Below, in pieces: positions 9,133 to 17,466 of a DNA stretch of 52,388 nucleotides (position 1 is its first letter; each line of letters begins with the position of its first letter). Made by a program: the position numbers and the translations under genes. The notes below the pieces were generated by a model. It was not told where the DNA came from. It made no database searches and saw nothing but the letters and a program-made list of their open reading frames with translations. Source of the DNA: CAYMEV01 sp964389675 [NCBI: uncultured Candidatus Sumerlaeota bacterium] (GTDB lineage: Bacteria; CAYMEV01); contig CAYMEV010000025.1 in NCBI GenBank assembly GCA_964389675.1, positions 1-52,388 of the forward strand, written 5' to 3'.

Positions 9133-9714
9133 TTACAATATAATCCATATTCCCGTCTCTGCATCATAATAGTACAGAAATATCCTTGTATATGCATAAG
9201 CTGTCCTTATGCACAGCATATATTCATCATCTGAATCAGTTATGTAAACACTTCCATTTGTTACGCCACCAGCAGGCTTAATATGCATTATATTCTGAGT
9301 CCCCATCTTAATTGGTTTTTCTTCATCAGGTATATTCATGTCCGGGTTGCTGGGATCAGGAACCCCTCCGGGCAGTATTCCATAACCTATATCTGGAAAG
9401 CCTTTCATGTTTATCCTTTTAATAAGCCTGTTCTTTCCGGATTCAATATTCTCAAGATTTACAGTAATTTCATCATATGAATCATAAAGCTCTATATAGC
9501 CGTCTTCCCTGAAAAATATGCCGTGAGTTCTCCCGGAGTGTATTGCAAATGACTTTGCCAGGAAAAACATACTCCTGACTGATAAGCCAAATGCCTCCAG
9601 GCTTCTGCTGCTAAAATTGATTCTGAATGAAAATGAGGCTATTAGCATGATACTCAGTACGATTACCATTTCAAGCAGCGTATGGCCTTTGTTGATTGCG
9701 TATGAATTTCTCAT
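9133..9714 (-). CDS. GspH/FimT-like prepilin
   Basis: 193 residues starting with a short basic leader, then KGHTLLEMVIVLSIM, a type IV prepilin/pseudopilin signal: Gly before a hydrophobic helix with Glu at +5. Cleavage would be after the Gly at residue 10, with His at +1 in place of the more usual Phe or Met. The remainder is a strand-rich globular domain with acidic loops (residues about 60-193), consistent with a minor pseudopilin. It stands alone with no assembly ATPase, platform protein or peptidase in the window, so it depends on a system elsewhere. The gene is divergent from elbB. Confidence 0.8.
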   Translation of the reverse strand: MRNSYAINKGHTLLEMVIVLSIMLIASFSFRINFSSRSLEAFGLSVRSMFFLAKSFAIHSGRTHGIFFREDGYIELYDSYDEITVNLENIESGKNRLIKRINMKGFPDIGYGILPGGVPDPSNPDMNIPDEEKPIKMGTQNIMHIKPAGGVTNGSVYITDSDDEYMLCIRTAYAYTRIFLYYYDAETGIWIIL

Positions 9715-9790
9715 GCAATATTAAAAAGCAATTTTCATGCCATTTTTACAATGTCACTTCTTAAGGGTTTTATCCTGTGATACTGCAATG

Positions 9791-9817
9791 AACAGGTGTA
9801 AATTGTTTACACCTGTT
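9791..9817. promoter_or_regulatory. 27-bp perfect inverted repeat upstream of elbB promoter
   Basis: Arms AACAGGTGTAAA (9791-9802) and TTTACACCTGTT (9806-9817) separated by TTG. The right arm is followed by a second GTTTACA copy (9815-9821), giving a partial direct repeat. It lies 12 bp upstream of a near-consensus -35 and between divergent genes, so an operator is more likely than a terminator. The binding protein is unknown. Confidence 0.65.
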
Positions 9818-9829
9818 TACAATAAAGAT

Positions 9830-9858
9830 TTGACTATCTCCATTTACAGGAATACTAT
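9830..9858 (+). promoter_or_regulatory. Sigma-70-type promoter for elbB-folE unit
   Basis: TTGACT at 9830-9835, a 17-bp spacer, then TACTAT at 9853-9858. It places the transcription start near 9865, about 45 bases before the elbB ATG. Confidence 0.65.
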
Positions 9859-9910
9859 ATTGCCATTATAAGGTAGATATTGTTGAATACTCGAAGGAGG
9901 TTTTTGATAT

Positions 9911-10570
9911 ATGAAAAAGAAAATAGCAGTTGTACTGGCAGGCTGCGGGGTGAAAGACGGCAGTGAAATACACGAGGCTGTATTATCCCTTCTGTGCCTC
10001 GACAGGCAGGATGCTGAATACAAATGTATCGCTCCTGATGTTTCTCAGGCAGATGTAATAAACCACCGGACAGGGCAGAAAACATCTGAAAAAAGAAGTG
10101 TAATTGAAGAAAGCGCAAGAATTTCAAGGGGGGATATTCAGGACATCAGAGATGTAGACCCTGCGGATTTTGACGCAGTAATAGTTCCTGGCGGATTTGG
10201 AGCTGCAAAAAACCTGTCAAGTTTCGCTGTTCATGGTAAGGATTGCTCTGTTCAGAAAGACTTCGAAGATTTTATACTAAAGGCCCATAGACTGGGAAAG
10301 CCGATTGGAGCAATATGTATTGCCCCTGCAGTAATTGCAAGGATATTTGCAAACCGGGCATCCCTGATACTGACCATAGGAAAAGACCCGGGTACTGCCT
10401 CTGTAATAAGGTCAATGGGGCATACACACATTGAGAAAGAAGTCGATGAGATTGCCTATGATGAAAAGAACAGAATAGTAACAACTCCTGCTTATATGCT
10501 TGCAAAATCCATAAAAGAAGTCGAATCCGGGATCTGCAGGCTCGTAAAAAAGATAATTGAAATAGCCTGA
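9911..10570 (+). CDS. elbB: ElbB-type glyoxalase (DJ-1/PfpI superfamily)
   Basis: 219 residues matching ElbB, historically 'isoprenoid biosynthesis protein with amidotransferase-like domain' and later shown to have glyoxalase activity. Seen are the N-terminal VVLAGCGVKDGSEIHEA segment, IVPGGFGAAKNL, and the nucleophile elbow GAICIAPA (Cys near residue 135). The start has a strong GAAGGAGGT at good distance and lies behind a clear promoter. The next gene, folE, begins 7 bp after its stop, so they are probably one transcript, with the radical SAM-PDZ gene possibly following. Cytoplasmic. Confidence 0.92.
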   Translation: MKKKIAVVLAGCGVKDGSEIHEAVLSLLCLDRQDAEYKCIAPDVSQADVINHRTGQKTSEKRSVIEESARISRGDIQDIRDVDPADFDAVIVPGGFGAAKNLSSFAVHGKDCSVQKDFEDFILKAHRLGKPIGAICIAPAVIARIFANRASLILTIGKDPGTASVIRSMGHTHIEKEVDEIAYDEKNRIVTTPAYMLAKSIKEVESGICRLVKKIIEIA

Positions 10571-10577
10571 AAATACA

Positions 10578-11153
10578 ATGCTGGATAAGAGAAAAAAGCT
10601 GATCAGAATATTTAACGATCTTCTTGATACAATTGAAGAAAAGCCAAGAAGGGATGGCCTGTTAAAAACTCCTGAAAGAATTGCAGATTTCTATATAAAT
10701 ATTCTTGAAAACCGGAATATGGATATAGACGCTTTACTGGAAAAATCCATCTTTCAGGAAAATTACGATGAGATGATAGTCCTTAAGGACATTGAATACT
10801 ACAGCCTTTGTGAACACCACCTCCTGCCCTTCTTCGGCAAGGCCCACATTGCATATATACCTGATAAAAACCTTATAGGAATATCAAGCATTGCAAGGGT
10901 ACTTGAATACTACAGCAATATGCTTCAGGTACAGGAGAGGCTGACCAATCAGGTTGCGGACAGGCTGCAGAAATCGCTCAAACCACTTGGAATAGCAGTA
11001 ATACTTGAGGGTTACCACCTTTGCATGATGATGAGGGGAGTCAAGAAGGAAAATGCCCACCTTATCACCTCAGCAATGTATGGTTCCTTCAGGAAAAGCA
11101 CAAGCACGAGAATGGAATTTCTGGAGTTTTATAACAGGATAACAAAGAAATAA
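10578..11153 (+). CDS. folE: GTP cyclohydrolase I
   Basis: Converts GTP to 7,8-dihydroneopterin triphosphate, first step towards folate, pterins or queuosine. The 191-residue protein has all three zinc ligands of the family: Cys78 and His81 in CEHHLLPFFG, and Cys149 in YHLCMMMRG, followed by the RGV(K)K segment. TSAMYGSFR near the end completes the active-site region. The ATG at 10578 follows the elbB stop by 7 bp with only a weak ribosome site, so coupling to elbB is likely. No other folate gene is in the window. Confidence 0.95.
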   Translation: MLDKRKKLIRIFNDLLDTIEEKPRRDGLLKTPERIADFYINILENRNMDIDALLEKSIFQENYDEMIVLKDIEYYSLCEHHLLPFFGKAHIAYIPDKNLIGISSIARVLEYYSNMLQVQERLTNQVADRLQKSLKPLGIAVILEGYHLCMMMRGVKKENAHLITSAMYGSFRKSTSTRMEFLEFYNRITKK

Positions 11154-11199
11154 TTGATTTGACATCAATTGCTGTTTTGTTTATATATGCAGTGAAACC

Positions 11200-12924
11200 A
11201 TGCAAAAAAACTACAATAAAGAAGATTTTTTAATACACAGTATATTAAAGCACTTAATAAAAAATATCATTCTTTATTCAAATGGATCGCCTGCTGTCTA
11301 TAATGAGTACAGAATGTCAACAGCCCCCAAAAAGCCAGATTTAGAAAGCAATATTCCCTTTTTTTTCACAGAAACAAAAAAATACCTGTTAAATGAACCG
11401 AGGCTATATTTCTTAAAGGAAATGCTCTTATCCCTTCTTGTCACTGGTGATTTCTACCATAATGGAAGAATTGTCCGCATAACAGGATTCGCCATCAGGA
11501 ACAAAAAAACATTTCTTCAAAGCTACAAAACAAAGCCCGGGAGCATTATCCAGCTTTTCAGGATCCCATGCAGGATACACTGTGAATACTGTTATCAGGA
11601 TGGCGTACCGGGAGATTTTCCATTTAATGTAAAAAAGATCGATTCGGGAGAAATATTGGACCGCATAGAGCATTACTCCACAGAGGCCGAACTATTTCCC
11701 AGGGTCATTTATAATGTGGATGAAACACTTTCCCATCCCTTATTTTTTGAAGGCATGTCAAAGCTCAGGGTAAAAACTCCTGATATCTTTTACATATATA
11801 CAAACGGGGAGGCTCTGACTGCTGAAAATATTATCAAACTGAAGGAACTGAGTCCCGTTCTGGTCAACCTTTCCATGTCTTCAGCAAATATTGAAACACG
11901 AAAAAGGGTTACAAGGGACAGGAATCCTGAAATCGCCATTAACAGCGTAAAAGAGCTTAATAAGCATCAGATCCCCTTTGAAATAACACTGGTTGCATGG
12001 CCAACTATAAGCCTTGAGGATATTGAAGATTCTATACGCTATGTTGATAAGTATTCTCCAATGTACATCAAGGTCATTCTCCCGGGGTATTCGCGCTTCT
12101 ACAAAAGGCCCTTCAGCGAAAACAGCCGGGAATACAATCTGAAAGTGATAAGGTTCCTTAGAGGCATCAGGAATAAATACGGTACTGATATCATATTTGA
12201 CCTTAATAAACTTGAAGAAATTGACCTTGAACTTGACCCTCTTGTTCCGAGGATCAGCTATATAACACCCAATTCCCCCGCCTTTAAGGCCGGGCTCCGC
12301 AAGGGGGATGTAATCTACAGCATTATGGGAAAAAGGGTTTTTTTCAGGCTGGAAACGATGAGCTATATAAATGCACTTCATAATCTGATTGGAAAAACAG
12401 ATTTAGAGATGGAAATCTTAAAAAAATCAGGAGAAAAGAATGCTGCAATACTGAAAAAGGGATCCTTTTTTGATGATTATCCCTATTTCACATGGCAGAC
12501 AGACCTTGGAATACACATTGACGATGGGATAGAACCCGGTGCCATAACCCAGATGAATGCCATTATAAAGAAGCATAATGCCAGAAATGTTGTTTTCCTG
12601 ACATCAAATCTTATGCAGTATTCCCTTTCCCATATGCTTAAGAAGTGGATAAACATCAGAAAGGATGTTAATTTTAGAACAAGCATACCAAAAAATAATT
12701 TCTGGGGAGGCAATATTTTCATTGGTGACCTTCTTACAGTTGATGATTTTATTATTGAAATACAAGAAATCATAGAGAAATTCCCTGAAACAGACCTGGT
12801 GATACTGCCGTCTTCACCCTTCTCAAGCTGGAAAAGGGACCTGAAGGGAGACCTGTTCTACAGAATAAGGCGCGAATTTGATGTAAATATCGAAATGCTT
12901 CACTATCCTCGCCTGTACAGCTGA
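11200..12924 (+). CDS. Radical SAM-PDZ protein with DUF512-like C-terminus (unusual domain order)
   Basis: 574 residues. Residues 1-110 are unassigned but contain a segment around 78-105 (LLVTGDFYHNGRIVRITGF) that resembles the 70-residue protein encoded at 14576-14788. A radical SAM core follows, with the cluster motif C124-x3-C128-x2-C131. Residues about 345-415 look like a PDZ domain (SYITPNSPAFKAGLRKGDVIYSI). The last 130 residues include FWGGNIFIGDLLTVDD, reminiscent of the C-terminal part of DUF512 proteins. In those proteins PDZ precedes the radical SAM core; here PDZ follows it. The substrate is unknown. It lies 46 bp after folE and may be the last gene of that unit. Radical SAM and PDZ calls are firm, the DUF512 relation is inference. 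Confidence 0.8.
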   Translation: MQKNYNKEDFLIHSILKHLIKNIILYSNGSPAVYNEYRMSTAPKKPDLESNIPFFFTETKKYLLNEPRLYFLKEMLLSLLVTGDFYHNGRIVRITGFAIRNKKTFLQSYKTKPGSIIQLFRIPCRIHCEYCYQDGVPGDFPFNVKKIDSGEILDRIEHYSTEAELFPRVIYNVDETLSHPLFFEGMSKLRVKTPDIFYIYTNGEALTAENIIKLKELSPVLVNLSMSSANIETRKRVTRDRNPEIAINSVKELNKHQIPFEITLVAWPTISLEDIEDSIRYVDKYSPMYIKVILPGYSRFYKRPFSENSREYNLKVIRFLRGIRNKYGTDIIFDLNKLEEIDLELDPLVPRISYITPNSPAFKAGLRKGDVIYSIMGKRVFFRLETMSYINALHNLIGKTDLEMEILKKSGEKNAAILKKGSFFDDYPYFTWQTDLGIHIDDGIEPGAITQMNAIIKKHNARNVVFLTSNLMQYSLSHMLKKWINIRKDVNFRTSIPKNNFWGGNIFIGDLLTVDDFIIEIQEIIEKFPETDLVILPSSPFSSWKRDLKGDLFYRIRREFDVNIEMLHYPRLYS

Positions 12925-13049
12925 ACAAAAATAATGATTAACATATTTTGGCGTAATACCGGGAATCATGACATTTATACATTTTTTAGAAAAGAGTAAA
13001 ATGCAAATAAACAGATGTAAAACTGCCCAATATTCTGGATAATTTTATC

Positions 13050-14378
13050 ATGAGCAGATTCTATAACAGAGCAAAAATTATATACTACCACAGAATAAAG
13101 CCTGTCTTAAGGTCATTCTACAACCTGGTAATGCATGGATGGCTATTAAGGATAATCAGCAGCTCCGAAATCAACTACAGAGGAAATATTGAGATCAATA
13201 TAAAGATCATAAATATCTTCCCCTTTCATAGAGATATTAATGTTGCAGTCGTTCTTTCTCCCCTCATTGAGTATATTAAAGACCAGAAGCTTTTCGGCAA
13301 CTGGAGGGTAACCTTAAAGAACGTGAAGCCCTGTTCAAGCGGATATTATTCTTTTATAATAAAATTCCCCGATATGTTTTTTGAGAACAGGCGGATTCAA
13401 AACCGAATTGAGGTAAATGAGCTTATAAACGGTAAATACATTGGTTTTATATATTTAATTCCAGTAACACAGGGAGATGAAAGAATTGTAGCAGACAGGA
13501 TGTTCAAGCTTTTTAATTTTAATAGCTGGCTTAAGAAGAGAGAAAGACTGTCGCTTGATAAAGATAATAAAACTTCCTATTATTTTCTTTATTCAAAACC
13601 CTTTTCAAAGAATGCGGATAATTACAGTTCTATGTGGCAGATAGACAATCCATTTGCTCATCTCGAATTTTTCTGCCAGTACGCCTTTAATTTTATAGTG
13701 ATGATATCCAGAATGAGAATGCTTCCGGGTTCAACTGTACTTGATATAGGCTCCGGGTCAGGCTATACGACCGAATGGCTTTCAAGACTTGGATACAATG
13801 CATTAGGCTATGACATATCACTTGAAACACTGGCTATTGGAAACAGAAGGCTGGAAAATGCAATCAGTTCTTCACTTTGTGGGGGGGGGGATAAATCAGA
13901 TATTGATACTGTGAGGCCGGATTTCTTAAACCTTTGCGGCGACAGCGAGATATTGCCCTTTAAAGACGGTTCAATAGACTATCTATTATCCATTGAGACC
14001 CTCCATCATGTTCCAAATTATCTTAAGACCATCAAAGAAGCAGCAAGGGTACTGAAAAGCAAAGGCAAAATGCTCATATTGGAACCCGGCCATAATCATT
14101 CAGAAAAAATGGATGCCCTGATCACAATGAAACAACACGGCATCCTGGAAAATTCCCTCGATAAAAATAAAATTATTAAGGAAGCAAAAACATATGGTCT
14201 TAATGTAAAGGATTATATGATTCCTGTTAATACATATGATATAACAAAAAATGATAATCTGTTCTACAAATCCTATCTGTTCCGCTTTTATGGAAATTTA
14301 AAGGATATGTTTGAGAAGATGCTTAATACAAATTCCTATATGAAAGAGGTAATCTTTTTAATCCTGGAAAAAGACTGA
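13050..14378 (+). CDS. Class I SAM-dependent methyltransferase with N-terminal beta-rich domain and internal G10 tract
   Basis: 442 residues. The N-terminal 160 residues are basic then strand-rich and unrecognised. A methyltransferase domain starts near residue 215, with motif I VLDIGSGSGYTTEWL (about 230-244), the acidic GYDIS, EILPFKDGSIDYLLSIETLHH (motifs II/III of the UbiE/Methyltransf_11 type) and LEPGHNHSEK. Codons 278-280 are GGG GGG GGG inside a run of ten G, between motif I and the catalytic part, so a one-base slip would remove the second half of the domain. The frame is intact as given. The start has only a weak ribosome site. Substrate unknown; a lipid, sugar or small-molecule acceptor is possible. 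Confidence 0.8.
   Translation: MSRFYNRAKIIYYHRIKPVLRSFYNLVMHGWLLRIISSSEINYRGNIEINIKIINIFPFHRDINVAVVLSPLIEYIKDQKLFGNWRVTLKNVKPCSSGYYSFIIKFPDMFFENRRIQNRIEVNELINGKYIGFIYLIPVTQGDERIVADRMFKLFNFNSWLKKRERLSLDKDNKTSYYFLYSKPFSKNADNYSSMWQIDNPFAHLEFFCQYAFNFIVMISRMRMLPGSTVLDIGSGSGYTTEWLSRLGYNALGYDISLETLAIGNRRLENAISSSLCGGGDKSDIDTVRPDFLNLCGDSEILPFKDGSIDYLLSIETLHHVPNYLKTIKEAARVLKSKGKMLILEPGHNHSEKMDALITMKQHGILENSLDKNKIIKEAKTYGLNVKDYMIPVNTYDITKNDNLFYKSYLFRFYGNLKDMFEKMLNTNSYMKEVIFLILEKD
13881..13890 (+). repeat. G10 homopolymer in a coding region
   Basis: Ten consecutive G at codons 278-281 of the methyltransferase gene. The length is in the range at which slipped-strand mispairing gives phase variation in other bacteria, and it is also a typical site of sequencing error. 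Confidence 0.95.
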
Positions 14379-14530
14379 TAAAATTGAAATTTTTTGCTCT
14401 TATAATCATGTTATTTTTTATAGGATAAAATAATTTTTTCCCCCTGATATCGTTCTGCACAGAGTGGTCCTGACAAATGTTCAAATAAGAAAGATACATA
14501 TAGATGCAAAAATCCAATGGATTGATTTCT

Positions 14531-14553
14531 TACGGGAAAATACCCGTAGGGTT
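14531..14553. terminator. Candidate terminator between convergent transcripts
   Basis: TACGGG (14531-14536) and CCCGTA (14543-14548) pair around a 6-base A-rich loop, followed on the plus strand by GGGTTTTT. It sits between the 3' ends of the plus-strand methyltransferase and the minus-strand cyanophycin operon. The stem is short, so the call is tentative. Confidence 0.45.
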
Positions 14554-14575
14554 TTTGCAATGATCTTGCGCTGAT

Positions 14576-14788
14576 CTATTTATCTTTGCTGAAAAGCTCT
14601 ATATGTCTGGAATTATTATGAAATGAAAAACCGTCAATATCTATGATTTTGCCCCTGAATGTAAAATTGCCTATTTCAAGCAGGCTCCTTATGGTCCTTT
14701 CTACAAGCTCTTCAACAGGGTTCTCATTCAGATCTTCAAACTTTTCATCTGAATCGATCCTGAATCTGTAAATATATTCTGAATCCAT
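14576..14788 (-). CDS. 70-residue protein of unknown function, last gene of the cyanophycin operon
   Basis: A small acidic protein that I do not recognise. It starts 2 bases after the cphA stop and has GAAGAGGT within the end of cphA at proper distance from its ATG, so it appears translated and part of the operon. Residues about 33-57 (LLEIGNFTFRGKIIDIDGF) align with residues about 77-101 of the radical SAM-PDZ protein at 11200-12924: both show LL-x-x-G-x-F-x-x-x-G-(K/R)-I-(I/V)-x-I-x-G-F followed by a residue pair and x-N. No signal peptide, no membrane segment, no Cys. It might be a small substrate- or partner-binding module used by both proteins, but this is inference. Confidence 0.65.
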   Translation of the reverse strand: MDSEYIYRFRIDSDEKFEDLNENPVEELVERTIRSLLEIGNFTFRGKIIDIDGFSFHNNSRHIELFSKDK

Positions 14789-14790
14789 GA

Positions 14791-17466
14791 CTATACCTCT
14801 TCTCTGTCATTCAGTTTTAATCTTGATTTCAGATAGGTAAAGGTTATATCAGGCCTGCCTGTAATAATTACTATTATTGATTTTTCGGTGGCAAGGCTGA
14901 GTGCTTTATCCCAGGCCTGCTCCGGAATTTGTGTTGTGTATATTTTATCGGGTGAAAATCCGGATTCCAGGGCTCCCTTAGTCAGCAATCCTGTCAATGA
15001 CCCCTTTTCCCTTCCCCTTGTGTCATAACCTTCATAGAAAACCAGCTCATCAAATATTTCTCCTGAGATCTTTCCAATCGAGACGGCATCCTTGTCAGGC
15101 CTGTCGCCGGGGAGGTCAATCGCCCCAATTTTATAACCTGAAAAACCCGAAAGGAATTCTTTCATGCAGTTAAAGCCGGGGATATTATGTGCATAATCTA
15201 TTATTATTGTATTTTCGCCTTTTGTGATCAGATTCATCCTTCCTGGCAGATTATTGAAATCAGGCTTGAATGCCTTAAGGCATCTTATAATGTCTTCAAG
15301 CTTAATTCCCCATAAATACAGGGAAAGAACGCAGGACAGTATGCTTTCATATGCAAAACTGGCTTTATTGCCATAGGTAAGGGGGATTTCTGAAAGCTTA
15401 ATAACCGGTATCTCTTTGCCGTTATTGAATATAACTATGCTCTGGTTCTCTATAAATGCAGTACAGTTACCCTTTTTTTGGGCATTTATGATATTATCTG
15501 TCCTTCCGTGTGTTGAAAAAAAGGCAATATTACTGTACAATCCCTTCTGCATGTCCATAACAAGATCATAATCGGCACTCAGTACTGCATAACCGCTGTC
15601 ATATACCTGCTCTGCAACCACTGATTTTGCATAGGCAAGGTCTTCTATATATTTGATATCGTCTGTACCAATATGATCATCATAAATATTGAGCACTATG
15701 CCTATATCAGCATAGCTATAACCCAGCCCTCTTCTGAGTATGCCTTCCTTGCTTGTCTCAAGGACTGCAACATCAATACCAGGATCCTTAAGGACGAGGC
15801 TCACATGTTCAGGGTATGTCATATCCCCTGCCATAAGGCGCTTTTCCGAGACATACAGCCCTTCTGTACTAGTGAGACCTACATTATTGCCAAGCATTGA
15901 CAGGCAGTGGGCAATCAGATGGGCAGCTACGGTTTTGCCCGCAGTGCCTGTAATTGAGAATATAGGTATCCTGCACTTTGTCTTATCAGGGAAAAGCATA
16001 TCTATCAGATTTTTTGGCACATCCCTTTTTCTGCCAATTGTCGGGTTAATATGCATCCTGAAGTCCGGAGCAGCATTTATTTCTATTATTTTTCCATTTG
16101 TATCCAGAATAGAATCCTTCAGATTCGGAGCAATAACATCTATTCCAGCAATGTTCAGGCCAATTGCCCTTGCCGCCCTCTCAACAATGAACCGGTTGAA
16201 GGCATTCACCTCGTCAGTAACGTCAATAGCAGAACTTCCAAGCCTCATGCTTCCTGATGTTTTCAAAACGAGCATTTCATTAAGTGGCAGTACAGAATCC
16301 TTGTCAAGCCCCTTTGAATCAAGGATATGGGTTGTAATATCATCAATTTGAATCTGTGAAAGCTTGCATTTATCCCCTATACCCCTGTTCTGGCTTATGT
16401 TCAGTTCCCCTATAAGCTCTGATACAGTTTTTCCCCCGTCACCGACTATCTGCGGCGGTACAAGTTTCGATGCAGCACAGAATTTATAATCAATTACCAG
16501 AAGCCTGTAGATATTACCGTCTATGGTTGGCTGGACAATTACCCTGTCATCTGTTTCCTTTGCCCAGATAAAGGCCTTTTTAATTTCAGGCTCTGAGGCA
16601 AGATTGCTCGATACGCCCTCTCCCCTGTATCCTTCAAGGGGTTTTATGGTAACAGGTGCATTAAGGTCTGTCTGAAATTTCAATATATCCTCTATTTCTG
16701 ATGTTATAACAGAGTCAGGGACAGGCAGGCCTGCATCCTTTAATATCAGGTTTGTAAGATATTTATTGTCAGCTGTTTCAACACCAATAAAACTAGTGTC
16801 AGAGGTAATGGTAGCCCTTATTCTTTTTTGATATTTGCCTGTGCCAAGCTGTACAAGATTAAATTTATCAAGGCGTATATGGGGTATTCTCCTTGATTCC
16901 GCTTCATCAACAATTGCCTGGGTACTTGGCCCCAGCAGTTTTTCTTCCCTGATATTTACAAGTGTCTTTATTACATTTTCAACATCGAGATCCTTTTCCT
17001 GCAGTATTGAATTGACAAGGTTCAAGGCTGAAATTCCAGCATAAAGGCCTGCATCCTCGTCAAAAAACCTGAATATTACATTATATACACCTTTGGACAG
17101 GCTTTCACGAGTCTTGCCGTAGGCAACATCCATGCCGGCAAGAGTCTGCAGTTCAATTGCAATATGTTCTGTTACATGCCCTAAAAGAGTCCCTTCCTTA
17201 ACCCTTGTCAGGAACCCGCCCTTCTCCCCTACAGAACAGTGATGCTCGTATAAAGAGGGCAAGGCTTTTTTAAGCCTCTCATAAAATCCCGGAATATCGT
17301 TTGTAAATATCTCATCATACTGCCCGAGATCAATTTTCAGCAGGACGATAGGGCCCCCGCTGTAGTAGTTGGCCCCGTACATCACCGAGTGGCTTATCAG
17401 CTTTACAGGGCCCTGTATTACCTCCATGTTCTCATAGTTCTGCATATAATATTTATGCTTATTCAA
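14791..17466 (-). CDS. cphA: Cyanophycin synthetase
   Basis: Polymerises Asp and Arg into cyanophycin using ATP. The 891-residue protein has the full family order: N-terminal domain (1 to about 160), ATP-grasp that activates the Asp backbone (about 165-475, with KPLEGYRGEGVSSN and EINAAPDFRMH), and Mur-ligase-like domain that adds Arg (about 485-891, with a P-loop at 507-512, GDMTYPEH, VLETSKEGILRRGLG, DYAHN and GDRPDKD). Relative to well-known CphA, the P-loop reads GTAGKT rather than GTNGKT, and GDMTYPEH replaces GDMTGPWS. Start: ATG at 17466, with AAAGGGGA upstream inside iadA. It overlaps the iadA end by 8 bp, so translation is probably coupled. Cytoplasmic. Confidence 0.93.
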   Translation of the reverse strand: MNKHKYYMQNYENMEVIQGPVKLISHSVMYGANYYSGGPIVLLKIDLGQYDEIFTNDIPGFYERLKKALPSLYEHHCSVGEKGGFLTRVKEGTLLGHVTEHIAIELQTLAGMDVAYGKTRESLSKGVYNVIFRFFDEDAGLYAGISALNLVNSILQEKDLDVENVIKTLVNIREEKLLGPSTQAIVDEAESRRIPHIRLDKFNLVQLGTGKYQKRIRATITSDTSFIGVETADNKYLTNLILKDAGLPVPDSVITSEIEDILKFQTDLNAPVTIKPLEGYRGEGVSSNLASEPEIKKAFIWAKETDDRVIVQPTIDGNIYRLLVIDYKFCAASKLVPPQIVGDGGKTVSELIGELNISQNRGIGDKCKLSQIQIDDITTHILDSKGLDKDSVLPLNEMLVLKTSGSMRLGSSAIDVTDEVNAFNRFIVERAARAIGLNIAGIDVIAPNLKDSILDTNGKIIEINAAPDFRMHINPTIGRKRDVPKNLIDMLFPDKTKCRIPIFSITGTAGKTVAAHLIAHCLSMLGNNVGLTSTEGLYVSEKRLMAGDMTYPEHVSLVLKDPGIDVAVLETSKEGILRRGLGYSYADIGIVLNIYDDHIGTDDIKYIEDLAYAKSVVAEQVYDSGYAVLSADYDLVMDMQKGLYSNIAFFSTHGRTDNIINAQKKGNCTAFIENQSIVIFNNGKEIPVIKLSEIPLTYGNKASFAYESILSCVLSLYLWGIKLEDIIRCLKAFKPDFNNLPGRMNLITKGENTIIIDYAHNIPGFNCMKEFLSGFSGYKIGAIDLPGDRPDKDAVSIGKISGEIFDELVFYEGYDTRGREKGSLTGLLTKGALESGFSPDKIYTTQIPEQAWDKALSLATEKSIIVIITGRPDITFTYLKSRLKLNDREEV

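Noticed and set aside
9791-9821. BirA-type box from TTGTTTACA and GTTTACAA words
   Set aside because: Arm spacing and sequence do not fit the known biotin operator, and no biotin gene is nearby.
15740-16351. 203-codon plus-strand frame opposite cphA
   Set aside because: Antisense shadow: Ser/Ile-rich translation, no ribosome site, and entirely within a well-conserved gene.
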